Assembly: GCA_029865225.1 (NCBI GenBank)
Contig: JAOUHJ010000012.1
Span: 1-64,000, forward strand
Direction of reading: 5' to 3'
DNA from: Nitrospira sp.
Lineage (GTDB): Bacteria > Nitrospirota > Nitrospiria > Nitrospirales > Nitrospiraceae
DNA: 64,000 bases
In this document: one piece after another, positions 9,449-19,459 of the stretch
Numbering within the stretch: the first letter of the stretch is position 1
Layout of the letters: the number at the start of each line of letters is the position of its first letter
Position numbers and translations under genes: made by a program
Notes under the pieces: model-generated
What the model was told of the DNA's origin: nothing
The model's database searches: none
What the model saw: the letters and a program-made list of their open reading frames with translations, nothing else

Positions 9449-10612
9449 TCATGAGTGAGAGAAGGCGTGCACCAATGATTCTGCTTTTTCTCTTGCCCAT
9501 CGATCAGCGTCCAAGGCGTCATCGAGGCACGTGATTTCTTGCTGACTATGCGCCTCCATGGTGTTGCGAATCACCTGCTGGATTTCAACGAAGCGGAGGC
9601 CATGGTTGAGAAACGCGTCGACGGCAATCTCATTGGCCGCATTCATCGTGGCTGGCATGGTGCCCCCGATGCGAAGCGATTCATACCCGAGATTGAGACA
9701 GGGGAATCGATCATGGTCGGGTTTGAAAAAGGACAGTTGTCCGATCTCCGTCAACTCCAGCGAAGGAAGATCAAGCGTCATCCGTGCAGGATAGTGCATC
9801 GCGTACGAGATAGGGGTTCGCATGTCAGGAAGCCCCAATTGGGCAATAATCGAACGATCCTTGTATTCAACCAGCGAGTGAATGATGCTTTCTCGATGGA
9901 CCATGACCTCGATGTTGGATTCAGGGATATCAAACAGCCATCGAGCTTCCACGACCTCCAACCCTTTGTTCATCAGGGTGGCCGAGTCGATGGTGATCTT
10001 GGCCCCCATCTTCCAGTTGGGGTGCTGCAAGGCCCGTTCAGGTGTGACGTCTTGAAGCTGGTCCGGAGTCAGCGTCCAGAGCGCTCCGCCGGACGCCGTG
10101 AGAATCAGTCGCCGGACATCTTCAATCCGATGCCCCTCCAGCGACTGAAAGATGGCGCTATGCTCGCTATCGACCGGGAAAATCTTGACCCCATGTTTGC
10201 GAGCTTCATCCTGCATCAACTTTCCCGCCATGACCATTGGCTCTTTGTTCGCCAAAGCGATATGCTTGCCACTTCGAATCGCGGACAAAGTCGGAACAAG
10301 CCCGGCGGCTCCCACGATGGCGGAAATGACCAATTCAGCATCCAGGACCGATGCCACGTGGGTAATGCCGTCTTCCCCGGATAGGACCTCGACTCGAAGA
10401 TCGGCACATCGGCTGCGAAGGAGGGCGGCAGAGGATTCAGTGGAGACCGCCACGGCTTTGGGCCTAAAACGGTGAATCTGCTCCTCGAGCTTCTCGATAT
10501 TGTTGCCGGCGGTCAGACCCACCACGCGAAATTCATCTGGAAACCGTTGAACGATATCGAGTGTATTTGTCCCGATCGATCCGGTCGATCCCAAGATGAT
10601 TATCGGCTTCAT
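9449..10612 (-). CDS. dxr: 1-deoxy-D-xylulose 5-phosphate reductoisomerase
   Basis: GSTGSIGTNTLDIV, NKEPMVMAG, DSEHSAIFQ, NHGLRFVEIQQVI; start placed at MKPIIILGSTG. Confidence 0.96.
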   Translation of the reverse strand: MKPIIILGSTGSIGTNTLDIVQRFPDEFRVVGLTAGNNIEKLEEQIHRFRPKAVAVSTESSAALLRSRCADLRVEVLSGEDGITHVASVLDAELVISAIVGAAGLVPTLSAIRSGKHIALANKEPMVMAGKLMQDEARKHGVKIFPVDSEHSAIFQSLEGHRIEDVRRLILTASGGALWTLTPDQLQDVTPERALQHPNWKMGAKITIDSATLMNKGLEVVEARWLFDIPESNIEVMVHRESIIHSLVEYKDRSIIAQLGLPDMRTPISYAMHYPARMTLDLPSLELTEIGQLSFFKPDHDRFPCLNLGYESLRIGGTMPATMNAANEIAVDAFLNHGLRFVEIQQVIRNTMEAHSQQEITCLDDALDADRWAREKAESLVHAFSHS

Positions 10613-10632
10613 GTCTTCTCCTCTCCATTCAC

Positions 10633-11475
10633 TCAGGAAAGTGGCCACAGGCCTCGAATGTAGGCGACATAGTAGTAGAATGTGGGGGCAGTGAACAAGA
10701 GACTATCGAGACGGTCCAGCATTCCGCCATGGCCAGGCAAGATCCCGCCCGAGTCTTTGACCCCGGTTCGTCGTTTGATGAACGATTCGAAAAGATCTCC
10801 GATGAGGCCCACCATCGTCAGGAGGGCGCCAAGGATCAAAGCATCGGATACTGAGAGCTGTGAAGCAAACCACTGCTGAGCCAGGAGTGCCACAGTGACC
10901 GCCAGAATGAGTCCACCGAGCACCCCTTCGACGGTTTTCTTCGGACTGATCGACGGGAGTAACGGATGCTTTCCCCACAAGGTTCCCGCATAGTAGGCCC
11001 CGATGTCTGACGCCCATGTCACAACTGCCAGGAAGAGCACGAGCCACTGGCCGTCAGGTAGTGCGCGGGCTGAGACCACGGTGCTCAGAGGGAACCCCAC
11101 GTACAACATGCCCAGGAGAATCACGAGTGCGTCGTTCCATCGATGTTCTGCGGACGCAGCGGAGATGGATACGGTCACGAGGGCCACCAGGACACCGCCC
11201 ACGAGCAATTCTGACCAGGAGAACGAAAAATGTGGTTGGATAAGTGTCAGAGTAAACCCTGCCAGACCTACTCCCAGAAGGAGATGACTCAAGCCTGAGG
11301 GGAAGCTGAGTTTGTAGAGTTCCAGCAGGGCAATCACACCAACCACGAGCAAAAGCAGGGTCAAGCCCCAGGGAACGAGGTGTGCGATGATGAGATAGAC
11401 TGCGGGAATCAGCGCGAGCGCGGTGTAGAGACGGCGGAGATCGAATTGTCGGGTACGTGCCGGTGAGGTCGTCAC
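10633..11475 (-). CDS. cdsA: Phosphatidate cytidylyltransferase
   Basis: C-terminal signature SxIKRRTGVKDSGGILPGHGGMLDRLDS; likely GTG start near 11475 because the longer ORF overlaps uppS. Confidence 0.93.
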   Translation of the reverse strand: MTTSPARTRQFDLRRLYTALALIPAVYLIIAHLVPWGLTLLLLVVGVIALLELYKLSFPSGLSHLLLGVGLAGFTLTLIQPHFSFSWSELLVGGVLVALVTVSISAASAEHRWNDALVILLGMLYVGFPLSTVVSARALPDGQWLVLFLAVVTWASDIGAYYAGTLWGKHPLLPSISPKKTVEGVLGGLILAVTVALLAQQWFASQLSVSDALILGALLTMVGLIGDLFESFIKRRTGVKDSGGILPGHGGMLDRLDSLLFTAPTFYYYVAYIRGLWPLS

Positions 11476-11528
11476 AAATCTAGTGCTATGGGCAAGGATT
11501 TCTGTCGCGAGGGGGTATCCCACAAGTG

Positions 11529-12314
11529 TTATGACGATACGGTGCTTAGGACTCGACCAAATCGACGTTCCCGTTTTTGATACTCGATCAACGCTAGGAG
11601 GAACTCCCGCCGGCGAAAATCCGGCCATAGCGTCGGGCTGAAGCACAGCTCGGTGTAGGCTAACTGCCACAGGAGAAAATTGCTGATCCTGGTTTCTCCA
11701 CTCGTCCGAATCAGAAGGTCTGGGTCAGGGAGCGGATGAGTGGAGAGGTACTTTTTGAACGTGGTTTCATCGATTTGGTTCGGCTGTATGGTGCCTGTTT
11801 GGACATCGCCGATCAGCGCTTTTACGGCATCGACGATCTCTGCTCGCCCGCCGTAGCTCAACGCGACGGTCAGGATCATTTTATCGAGATGAGCGGTCTC
11901 TTTTTCGGTGGTGCGAACCCAGTGCTGGGCTGATTGCGGAAGGAGATCGTGGCGTCCGATGGTGCGGAAGCGAACCCCTTGCTCGATCAAACTCGCCCGT
12001 TCCGTGGAGAGGTAATGCTCCAGGAGTCCCATGAGGGCGCTGATTTCGTGAGTTGGGCGATTCCAGTTCTCCTGGGAAAACGCGTAGATCGTCAGGGCCC
12101 GAATGCCTAATTCCAGACACAAGGTGATCATTTCTCTGACGGAATTGATGCCTTCGCGATGGCCAGCGATCCGAGGAAGACCACGTAGCTCAGCCCAGCG
12201 ACCGTTGCCGTCCATAATGACCGCGACATGTTTTGGGAGCAGATCCAGCTCTAATTTGGCGGTTAATTCGCTTTCTGAAAGGCGATCGAGGTTTGAAGAT
12301 GGCTGGTGTGCCAT
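11529..12314 (-). CDS. uppS: Isoprenyl transferase / undecaprenyl diphosphate synthase
   Basis: HVAVIMDGNGRWAELRGLPRIAGHREG; TIYAFSQENWNRP; DLLIRTSGETRISNFLLWQLAYTE. Confidence 0.96.
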   Translation of the reverse strand: MAHQPSSNLDRLSESELTAKLELDLLPKHVAVIMDGNGRWAELRGLPRIAGHREGINSVREMITLCLELGIRALTIYAFSQENWNRPTHEISALMGLLEHYLSTERASLIEQGVRFRTIGRHDLLPQSAQHWVRTTEKETAHLDKMILTVALSYGGRAEIVDAVKALIGDVQTGTIQPNQIDETTFKKYLSTHPLPDPDLLIRTSGETRISNFLLWQLAYTELCFSPTLWPDFRRREFLLALIEYQKRERRFGRVLSTVSS

Positions 12315-12542
12315 ATGAATCTTGAGTCAGCTCCTACAGGTTCAGTGTGCAGACGCGCTGAAGTGGTCAGAGTCTACTGGCGGGCCTAGGGAATGTCAAA
12401 CGATAACTCATTCATTATAGTAAGGTAATCGTACAATTAGTAGAATTGCGACGTGAGAGGTGTCGCTGCATTGCGACCACGGAAATGATTGGGCTATACT
12501 GTCCCCTTCTTACGCCACTACCGAGACCAGAAAGACTGAGCT

Positions 12543-13973
12543 ATGTCCGATCTTATCCAATTGAGCAAATTTGGCGTCACTGAGTTCGAAGCGCAGCATG
12601 CCCTTGATCGGCTCAATGTCCGAGACGTGGATTATGCGGATCTGTATTTCGAGTCGCGTACGTCGGAATCGGTGTCCATGGAGGAAGGCATCGTCAAGCG
12701 TGCAGCTAAAAGTATTTCTCAAGGTGTCGGAGTTCGTGCAACGGCCGGTGAAAAAACCGGATTTGCCTACTCGGATGAACTCACGAAAAAGGATCTAGAG
12801 ATTGCGGCGGATACGGCGCGGTATATCGCCAACTCCCCCAAAGGGGATTCGCCCGTTCCAGTGCCCACGCAACGACGCCCCACGAGAGATCTCTATCCGG
12901 TGGAACAGGCCAAAGCCGAAGTCGCGACGCCTGAGCGTGTGACGCTCTTGAACGAGATCGATGCGGAAGCCAGACGATATGACCCTCGCATCAAGAACGT
13001 GATGGCGTCGTTTAACACCGAGTACAAGGTGGTGGCGGTGGCCACCTCCGATGGGACCTTGGTGACCGATATTCAACCGTTATCCCGCCTGCAGATCACC
13101 TGTATCGCCGAGGACGGTGATAATCGGCAGGTAGGGAGCTTCGGTGGTGGCGGTCGGGTTGCGTTCGAATTCTATCGAGAAGGAGGGCGCCATCTGGGCT
13201 ACGCGCGAGAAGCGGCACGAGAGGCGATTCTCAACCTCTCGGCGGTCGACGCTCCGGCTGGGGTGATGCCGGTCGTTCTGGGCGGTGGATGGCCCGGCAT
13301 CTTACTCCACGAGGCGATCGGGCACGGTTTGGAAGCCGACTTTAACCGGAAGAAAACGTCTGCCTTTTCCAATTTGATCGGGAAGCGCGTGGCATCCGAC
13401 GTCTGTACGATCGTGGATGATGGAACCCTTCCCTCTCGTCGTGGCTCGTTGAATATGGATGATGAGGGAACTCCGACCAGTTGCACGACACTGATCGAGA
13501 AGGGCATTCTCCGTGGCTATATTACCGATAAACTCAATGCACGCCTCATGGGGATTCCCTTGACTGGGAACGGACGGCGGGAGAATTACCAAAGTGTGGT
13601 GCTTCCTCGTATGACGAATACCTTTATGCTGGCTGGGGAGTCCGACCCGCAGGATATTATCCGATCAGTCAAGAAAGGGCTCTACGCCGTCTCGTTCGGA
13701 GGTGGGCAAGTCGATATTACGAACGGGAAGTTCGTATTTTCTGCGAGTGAAGCCTACCTGATTGAGGACGGCCAGATTACGAAGCCGGTGAAAGGAGCCA
13801 CGTTGATCGGGAACGGACCTGAGATTCTTACGAAGGTCTCGATGGTGGGACACGATCTGAAGCTCGATAACGGCATCGGGACTTGTGGGAAGGACGGGCA
13901 GTCGGTCCCCGTGGGAGTCGGCTTACCGACCATTAAGATCGACGAAATTACGGTCGGTGGCACCAGGAGCTAG
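12543..13973 (+). CDS. tldD: Metalloprotease TldD
   Basis: HEAIGHGLEAD motif, long TldD/PmbA fold; paired with tldE. Confidence 0.95.
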   Translation: MSDLIQLSKFGVTEFEAQHALDRLNVRDVDYADLYFESRTSESVSMEEGIVKRAAKSISQGVGVRATAGEKTGFAYSDELTKKDLEIAADTARYIANSPKGDSPVPVPTQRRPTRDLYPVEQAKAEVATPERVTLLNEIDAEARRYDPRIKNVMASFNTEYKVVAVATSDGTLVTDIQPLSRLQITCIAEDGDNRQVGSFGGGGRVAFEFYREGGRHLGYAREAAREAILNLSAVDAPAGVMPVVLGGGWPGILLHEAIGHGLEADFNRKKTSAFSNLIGKRVASDVCTIVDDGTLPSRRGSLNMDDEGTPTSCTTLIEKGILRGYITDKLNARLMGIPLTGNGRRENYQSVVLPRMTNTFMLAGESDPQDIIRSVKKGLYAVSFGGGQVDITNGKFVFSASEAYLIEDGQITKPVKGATLIGNGPEILTKVSMVGHDLKLDNGIGTCGKDGQSVPVGVGLPTIKIDEITVGGTRS

Positions 13974-14038
13974 CCGCTCTATCTACGAAAGTTCCGCTGA
14001 TCGATGAGCAATGGTTAACGCATTGATGCAACGCACCG

Positions 14039-15418
14039 ATGGCTAAAAAAAGTTTGGTTCCGGTAGAAACAGCCAACGGGTACGCCCAACTTGCGTCGGA
14101 GGTCCTTGCTCGCGCGAAGGCCTGTGGGGCGACGGAAGCGGATATTGTGGTGGCTGATGGAGAGACCCTTTCCGTCCAGGTTCGGGTCGGTGCCGTCGAT
14201 CGACTGACCAAGGCGCGGGAGAAGCGGCTCGGCCTCCGTGTCTTCATCGGGAAACGGTCGGCGACAACCTCCACCTCCGACTTTTCACAAGAATCCCTCG
14301 AACGGCTCGTCGCGGACACCTGTACCTTAGCTGGGGCAGTGGTCGAGGATGTGGTGTCGGGATTGCCCGATGCTGTGCAGATGGCCACAGATCAGCCAGA
14401 CCTCGATCTGTATGATGACACAGTGCTCGATACGGAGACGCAGATCGACTGGGCGAAACGAGGTGAAGCCGCGGCGTTCGCGGCCGACCAGCGGGTGACC
14501 AACTCAGAGGGTGCGGAGTTTGATTCATCCTCCGGGCGGGTGGTGCTGGCCAATAGTCATGGATTCGTCGGGTCCTACAAGAGTTCAAACTTTTCACTGT
14601 CCGTCTCTCCGATTGCGACCGACTCCGAAACGGGCGCCATGCAACGTGATGCGTGGTACGAGGTGCAGCGTAAGTTCGGGCGGTTGGCCTCCGCGGAATC
14701 GATCGGACAAGAGGCTGCAAAACGGGCTGTTCGGCGCTTAGGCGCGCGCAAGGTCTCGACGAAACGAGTTCCGGTCGTGTTCGATCAGGAGACGGCCGGA
14801 AGCTTGCTCGCAAACCTTTGCGGTGCAGTGTCGGGCTATGGGCTCTACAAGCGCGCCTCCTTTCTTCTCGACAAACTGGGGCAAACGATAGCATCCGAGC
14901 TGATCACGGTGTATGACGATGGTCGCATGGTCGGTGGCCTGGGGTCTCGTCCGTTCGATGGTGAAGGGTTGGCGACTCGCAAGAATACGATTGTCGAGCG
15001 TGGCGTGCTGAAGAGCTATCTGCTCGATACCTACTCGGGAAAGAAGCTGGGGCTTCCTTCGACCGGAAATGCGTCGCGAAGTGTGGGCGAAAGTCCTTCG
15101 GTCGGTCCGACGAACTTTTATTTGGTTCCTGGAACGAACAGCGCACAAGAGATTATTGGGTCGGTGAAGGATGGGCTCTATGTCACGGAGTTGATCGGAT
15201 TCGGTATCAACATGGTGACCGGCGATTATTCACGTGGAGCCTCAGGATTTTGGGTCGAAAACGGAGAGTTGGCCTATCCGGTTGAAGAAATTACCATCGC
15301 GGGCAATCTGAAACAGATGTTCAAAAATATCGAACTTGTCGGGAACGATCTTGTATTCCGAGGGCGCATCACCAGCCCGACCGTCAAAATTTCAGAAATG
15401 ATGGTGGCGGGCAATTAA
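14039..15418 (+). CDS. pmbA: TldE/PmbA family protein
   Basis: TldD/PmbA family; GLYVTELIGFGINMVTGDYSRGASGFWVENGE. Confidence 0.94.
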   Translation: MAKKSLVPVETANGYAQLASEVLARAKACGATEADIVVADGETLSVQVRVGAVDRLTKAREKRLGLRVFIGKRSATTSTSDFSQESLERLVADTCTLAGAVVEDVVSGLPDAVQMATDQPDLDLYDDTVLDTETQIDWAKRGEAAAFAADQRVTNSEGAEFDSSSGRVVLANSHGFVGSYKSSNFSLSVSPIATDSETGAMQRDAWYEVQRKFGRLASAESIGQEAAKRAVRRLGARKVSTKRVPVVFDQETAGSLLANLCGAVSGYGLYKRASFLLDKLGQTIASELITVYDDGRMVGGLGSRPFDGEGLATRKNTIVERGVLKSYLLDTYSGKKLGLPSTGNASRSVGESPSVGPTNFYLVPGTNSAQEIIGSVKDGLYVTELIGFGINMVTGDYSRGASGFWVENGELAYPVEEITIAGNLKQMFKNIELVGNDLVFRGRITSPTVKISEMMVAGN

Positions 15419-15439
15419 GAACTGGGCAAATGCTGAGGT

Positions 15440-15508
15440 ATGAGTCCCTGAGTACCGAGTTGGAATCTCCCTCCTTCCTCTATCCCGCACTCAGGACTCA
15501 GCACTCAT
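15440..15508. repeat. Imperfect inverted repeat downstream of pmbA
   Basis: atgagtccctgagt ... actcaggactcagcactcat. Confidence 0.5.
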
Positions 15509-15541
15509 AACGAAACACTCGCGACGGTGCGGAGGTGACGC

Positions 15542-16246
15542 ATGGCTGAATCCATTCGAGAAACGACCGTACAGTATCAGAGCGGAAAAGTAGGAATGAA
15601 GGCCTTCGTGGCCGCTCCGCAAACCAAGGAAAAACGGCCGACCATTATCATCGTCCAGGAGTGGTGGGGTCTCACAGACCATATGAAGGATATTGCAAGG
15701 CGATATGCGGGGGAAGGCTACGTCGCCATCGCTCCGGACCTGTATTCCCGTCTGGGCCATGCGCTGACGGCAGACGCCGGGGAAGCAGGCAAACTGATGA
15801 ACAGGTTGAAGCAGGAGGACGGGCTCGCCGATCTGAACGCGACGGTAGCCTATCTGAAAGCGGTTCCCGAAGTCGATGCGACCAAGATCGGCGTCACCGG
15901 CTTTTGCATGGGTGGTTCCTACGCGCTCATGCTGCCCTGCGTCAATCCGGAAATCAAAGCGGCGGTACCTTTCTACGGGCAGGTACCTAATCCTGATACA
16001 CCGATCCAGAATCTTGCCTGTCCAGTCCTCTACATCTATGGGGAGGACGACGGCTGGATCACGAAGGCCGATGTGCAACGATTGGCGGCGGCGTTGAAGA
16101 AATACAACAAACCCGGAGAGATCAAAACCTATCCGGGAGCGCCGCATGCGTTCTTTCGGGACACCGATCCCTCGGTGTATCGACCTGAAGCCGCGAAGGA
16201 TGCATGGGGCAGGACGAAGGCCTTCTTTAAGCAACACCTCGGCTGA
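15542..16246 (+). CDS. Dienelactone hydrolase family protein
   Basis: VQEWWGLTDHMKDIARRYAGEGYVAIAPDLY; GFCMGGSYA; PGAPHAFF. Confidence 0.93.
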   Translation: MAESIRETTVQYQSGKVGMKAFVAAPQTKEKRPTIIIVQEWWGLTDHMKDIARRYAGEGYVAIAPDLYSRLGHALTADAGEAGKLMNRLKQEDGLADLNATVAYLKAVPEVDATKIGVTGFCMGGSYALMLPCVNPEIKAAVPFYGQVPNPDTPIQNLACPVLYIYGEDDGWITKADVQRLAAALKKYNKPGEIKTYPGAPHAFFRDTDPSVYRPEAAKDAWGRTKAFFKQHLG

Positions 16247-16297
16247 TGATCATGACTTCCGGCTCCGTGAATCGCGCGTAGCACAGAAAGAATTACC

Positions 16298-16753
16298 ATG
16301 CCGCTTGATGCAGAACTCGGAAAGGAAATGCTGCAGTTGATCACGTCGCGCTACGACGATCGGCATTGGCGCAAGCGGATCGAAAAAACCCTCAGCTTGC
16401 CCCAGTCCGGCGTTGCCGATCCGATTCAGCAGCAGATCTTCATGTACCTCAAGCAGGGCTTGAAGGCGTACAAGTCCCGCCGAGCGGATCCCGATTCTTG
16501 GATCATCGGTGGCTATGCCACGAAAGAAGTCATTAATCGTGCGAAGTTCCAACCTCAGCTTGTCGGTGCATCCATCAAGCAAGAAGACGTGGCCTTTCTG
16601 GGAACAGACCCAGGCGAGGACGTCACCGAAGCCTGGTGGGAAGAGATGTTGGTTCAGTGGTTTGATGTGCCGGAAGAGGAGACGCCTGCCGAAGAAGAAA
16701 GCAGCGAAGCCAAGGACCAGGACTCGTCGCCGGCGGCCCAATCGAAAACATAA
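16298..16753 (+). CDS. Hypothetical protein with acidic C-terminus
   Basis: Good ORF; C-terminal half duplicated at 17720-17959. Confidence 0.7.
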   Translation: MPLDAELGKEMLQLITSRYDDRHWRKRIEKTLSLPQSGVADPIQQQIFMYLKQGLKAYKSRRADPDSWIIGGYATKEVINRAKFQPQLVGASIKQEDVAFLGTDPGEDVTEAWWEEMLVQWFDVPEEETPAEEESSEAKDQDSSPAAQSKT

Positions 16754-16848
16754 GCTCCTACCCAGAATATGGCTTGCCGCTGGACCGATGGCAAAGCACT
16801 TCTGTGCCAGAAGTCTTGTCATGCGGTCCAGATTCTCGGCGACGTTCG

Positions 16849-17184
16849 CTAGCCGAGCTCTTCCAGAAGTCCCGCAACTTTGACCTTCAACATGGGCAAG
16901 TCGCGTTCGACAACATCCCACACGAGCTGAAGGTTGACGCCGAAGTAATCATGCACCAGCTTGTCTCGCATTCCGGCGATAGGTTTCCAGGAAATGTCTG
17001 GGTGAGCCTCTTTGAGGCGGGCAGAGATACGCTTGGTTGCTTCGCCAATAATTTCCAGATTGCGGATGACGGCGTCCTGGGTTTTTCGGTCCGCGAAGAA
17101 ACGATCCTTACCGGGGGACGTATACTCAAGAATATATTGGACGGCGTCGCGAATGTGGAGCAGGTAGATGCGGTCATCCTTCAT
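16849..17184 (-). CDS. HEPN (DUF86/HepT-like) toxin
   Basis: Rx4HxY motif: RDKLVHDY; 4-nt overlap with upstream MNT gene. Confidence 0.9.
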   Translation of the reverse strand: MKDDRIYLLHIRDAVQYILEYTSPGKDRFFADRKTQDAVIRNLEIIGEATKRISARLKEAHPDISWKPIAGMRDKLVHDYFGVNLQLVWDVVERDLPMLKVKVAGLLEELG

Positions 17185-17471
17185 AGGGGGATGGCTTCAT
17201 CAAGGATACGTTGCCGCAGGTAGGGGCTTAGGCCCTCGTCGGTGAGGATATCCACTTTCCGATGCAGAATGGATTCCAGCTGCTGGCTCAGTTCAATCAG
17301 GTCCAGCAAGCTCCGCCCACAGTCCATCCTAACTAAGAAATCGATGTCACTGCTTGGGCCAGCTTCTCCCCGTGCCGCTGATCCAAACACACGTATCTGG
17401 TGGGCTCCGTGTTCTGCAGCAAGCCTGAGAATGTCGTTGCGTTTGGATTTCAGTACGTCGGTGGTCGTCAT
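17181..17471 (-). CDS. Minimal nucleotidyltransferase (MntA-like) antitoxin
   Basis: GSAARGEAGPSSDIDFLV (GSx10DxD). Confidence 0.9.
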   Translation of the reverse strand: MTTTDVLKSKRNDILRLAAEHGAHQIRVFGSAARGEAGPSSDIDFLVRMDCGRSLLDLIELSQQLESILHRKVDILTDEGLSPYLRQRILDEAIPL

Positions 17472-17719
17472 CGTCCCGATCCGTGTTCCTTGTGGGGAGA
17501 ATACTCATTTCGCACAGATATGACAAGCATTCCAGGTTTCACGTGAGAGGGAGACTCTGCGATGACCCGTAGCTGTTGCAGAAGTAGGAGTGTGGCAGGC
17601 GAGACAGCCCTCAAGATCAGCGACGCAGTTGAAGGGGTACTCTGCGCAGGCAAGAACCTCGACATGACTGATATTTCCTTTCACGAACTCGTCAGCTAGG
17701 TTTGTAGCCGACGCGTATC

Positions 17720-17959
17720 TTGTTCATGAAAGAAGTCATCAATCGCGCCAAGTTCCAGCCCCAGCTCATCGGCGCCAGCATCAAGCAAGAAGATGTGGCC
17801 TTTCTTGGGATGGACCCAGGCGAGGAGATTACCGAAGCCTGGTGGGAAGAGATGCTGGTGCAGTGGTTTGATGTGCCGGAAGAAGAGAAGCCCGCTGAAG
17901 ATTCGGAGAAGGAATCGCCGGAATCAGATTCCTCCACGATGGAACAGTCGAAAGCCTGA
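17720..17959 (+). pseudogene. Truncated duplicate of the 16298-16753 gene
   Basis: KEVINRAKFQPQLIGASIKQEDVAFLGMDPGEEITEAWWEEMLVQWFDVPEEE closely matches the upstream gene; N-terminal half absent. Confidence 0.7.
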
Positions 17960-17989
17960 GAAACTGCGCTACGCTGGCTAACCAGCCGT

Positions 17990-19129
17990 ATGAGCCTGCC
18001 GACGAACATCACGCTGTCGTTCCATCCCAAACTCAATCGAATCAGTAAGGGCAAAGAGCTACGTGACGGCCTGTCCGCCGTGACGCAAATCGCGGACACG
18101 CTCTGGGTCGTTAATGATGAAGGCACTAGTCTTGAGCGGTTGGCACCAATCAAGAGCCTCAAACCCGGTATCAAGGCATTCGGTTGCCATGAACGATTTC
18201 CACTCGCGGACTTTCTTCGTCTTCCGCAGAAGAAGGTGAAGGGTTCGAAGAATCAGCCTGAAGTGGATGTGGAAGGGCTGACCCATGCAGACGGATATCT
18301 TTGGTTGGTAGGCTCCCATAGCCTCATTCGCCCTAAGCCAACCCTCGACGAGGGTACCAAGAGGGCTCGGCAGCAGCTATACCAGGTCAACTGGAGAGGC
18401 AACCGCTACCTGCTGGCTCGAATTCCCGTCGAGGAAACCAACGCGATACCGACGTTGGTAAAAAAGGCGATGCGGGATGGGAAGAAGCTGGTGGCCGCTC
18501 AGTTGCGGGGCGACGATCGAGGGAACGACCTGACCAAGGCATTACGCCAAGACGAACACCTCGGACTGTTTCTTGGCATTCCGGGCAAGGATAATGGGTT
18601 TGATATCGAAGGGCTGGCCGTGGCGGGCAAGCGGATTTTTCTTGGGCTTCGTGGACCGGTCTTGCGTGGTTGGGCCGTGATATTGGAACTTGAACTTAAA
18701 GCGAATGGTAAACGTCCGAGCCTCCTGCAATTAAAGCCCATCGGTCCAAAGGGCGGTCGCTATCGCAAACATTTTCTCCAGCTCGCTGGTCTTGGCGTTC
18801 GAGACCTCTGTGTACAGGGACCTGATCTGCTGATCCTTGCGGGACCGACCATGAGTCTCGAAGGACCGGTAAAAGTTTTCCGGTGGAAAGGCGGCGCTGA
18901 TCCTAAAGGGGAGTGCATGGTTGGGAAGAAAGACTTGGTTTGCTTGCTCGAGGTCCCGCACGGCGATGATGTCGGCCATGCTGAAGGCATGACATTGTTC
19001 TCGCTTGATGGTGGGCAGGTTGGTTCACTCATGGTGGTCTACGATTCCATCCCCAAGAAGCGCCAATCAGACGATGGCACGGTGACGGTAGACCTGTTTC
19101 CTCTGGCTGGAAAGCTTAGTTGGCGTTGA
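17990..19129 (+). CDS. DUF3616-like protein
   Basis: LRDGLSAVTQIADTLWVVNDEGTSLERL; DVEGLTHADGYLWLVGSHS; FDIEGLAVAGKRIFLGLRGPVLRGWAVILEL. Confidence 0.75.
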   Translation: MSLPTNITLSFHPKLNRISKGKELRDGLSAVTQIADTLWVVNDEGTSLERLAPIKSLKPGIKAFGCHERFPLADFLRLPQKKVKGSKNQPEVDVEGLTHADGYLWLVGSHSLIRPKPTLDEGTKRARQQLYQVNWRGNRYLLARIPVEETNAIPTLVKKAMRDGKKLVAAQLRGDDRGNDLTKALRQDEHLGLFLGIPGKDNGFDIEGLAVAGKRIFLGLRGPVLRGWAVILELELKANGKRPSLLQLKPIGPKGGRYRKHFLQLAGLGVRDLCVQGPDLLILAGPTMSLEGPVKVFRWKGGADPKGECMVGKKDLVCLLEVPHGDDVGHAEGMTLFSLDGGQVGSLMVVYDSIPKKRQSDDGTVTVDLFPLAGKLSWR

Positions 19130-19151
19130 GCGTAGTTGCAGTGGGAAACGG

Positions 19152-19178
19152 CCAGCAAGGACAATGTGTCCTTGCTGG
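19152..19178. terminator. Perfect hairpin downstream of the DUF3616-like gene
   Basis: ccagcaaggaca-atg-tgtccttgctgg; no clear U-tract. Confidence 0.55.
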
Positions 19179-19459
19179 GAAAAGGAATCTAACTGTGGAT
19201 GGTGTAGAATGGAAAATCCCGTGCTTTCGCCGGAAGGTGGCGTATGAATTCTCATGGTAGGAGTCAAGATCGACATATTGGATTGCAAGATGGTTGGCTG
19301 GTTTTTTCGTGTTGGCCTATTGCTCCAAGCACATTCATCCCTGCCGGTTCAGGAGATTCACTATTCAAGGATGATATGGACGAGAAGCGTTATCTGCGAA
19401 GTTTGCTTGCCAGGCCTCATGCCTGCCGCTATAGCAGCCCTTAATAAGGCTATCTAGAG

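Noticed and set aside
9539-10384. 281-aa plus-strand ORF
   Set aside because: Antisense shadow of dxr.
15491-16237. 248-aa minus-strand ORF
   Set aside because: Antisense shadow of the dienelactone hydrolase gene.
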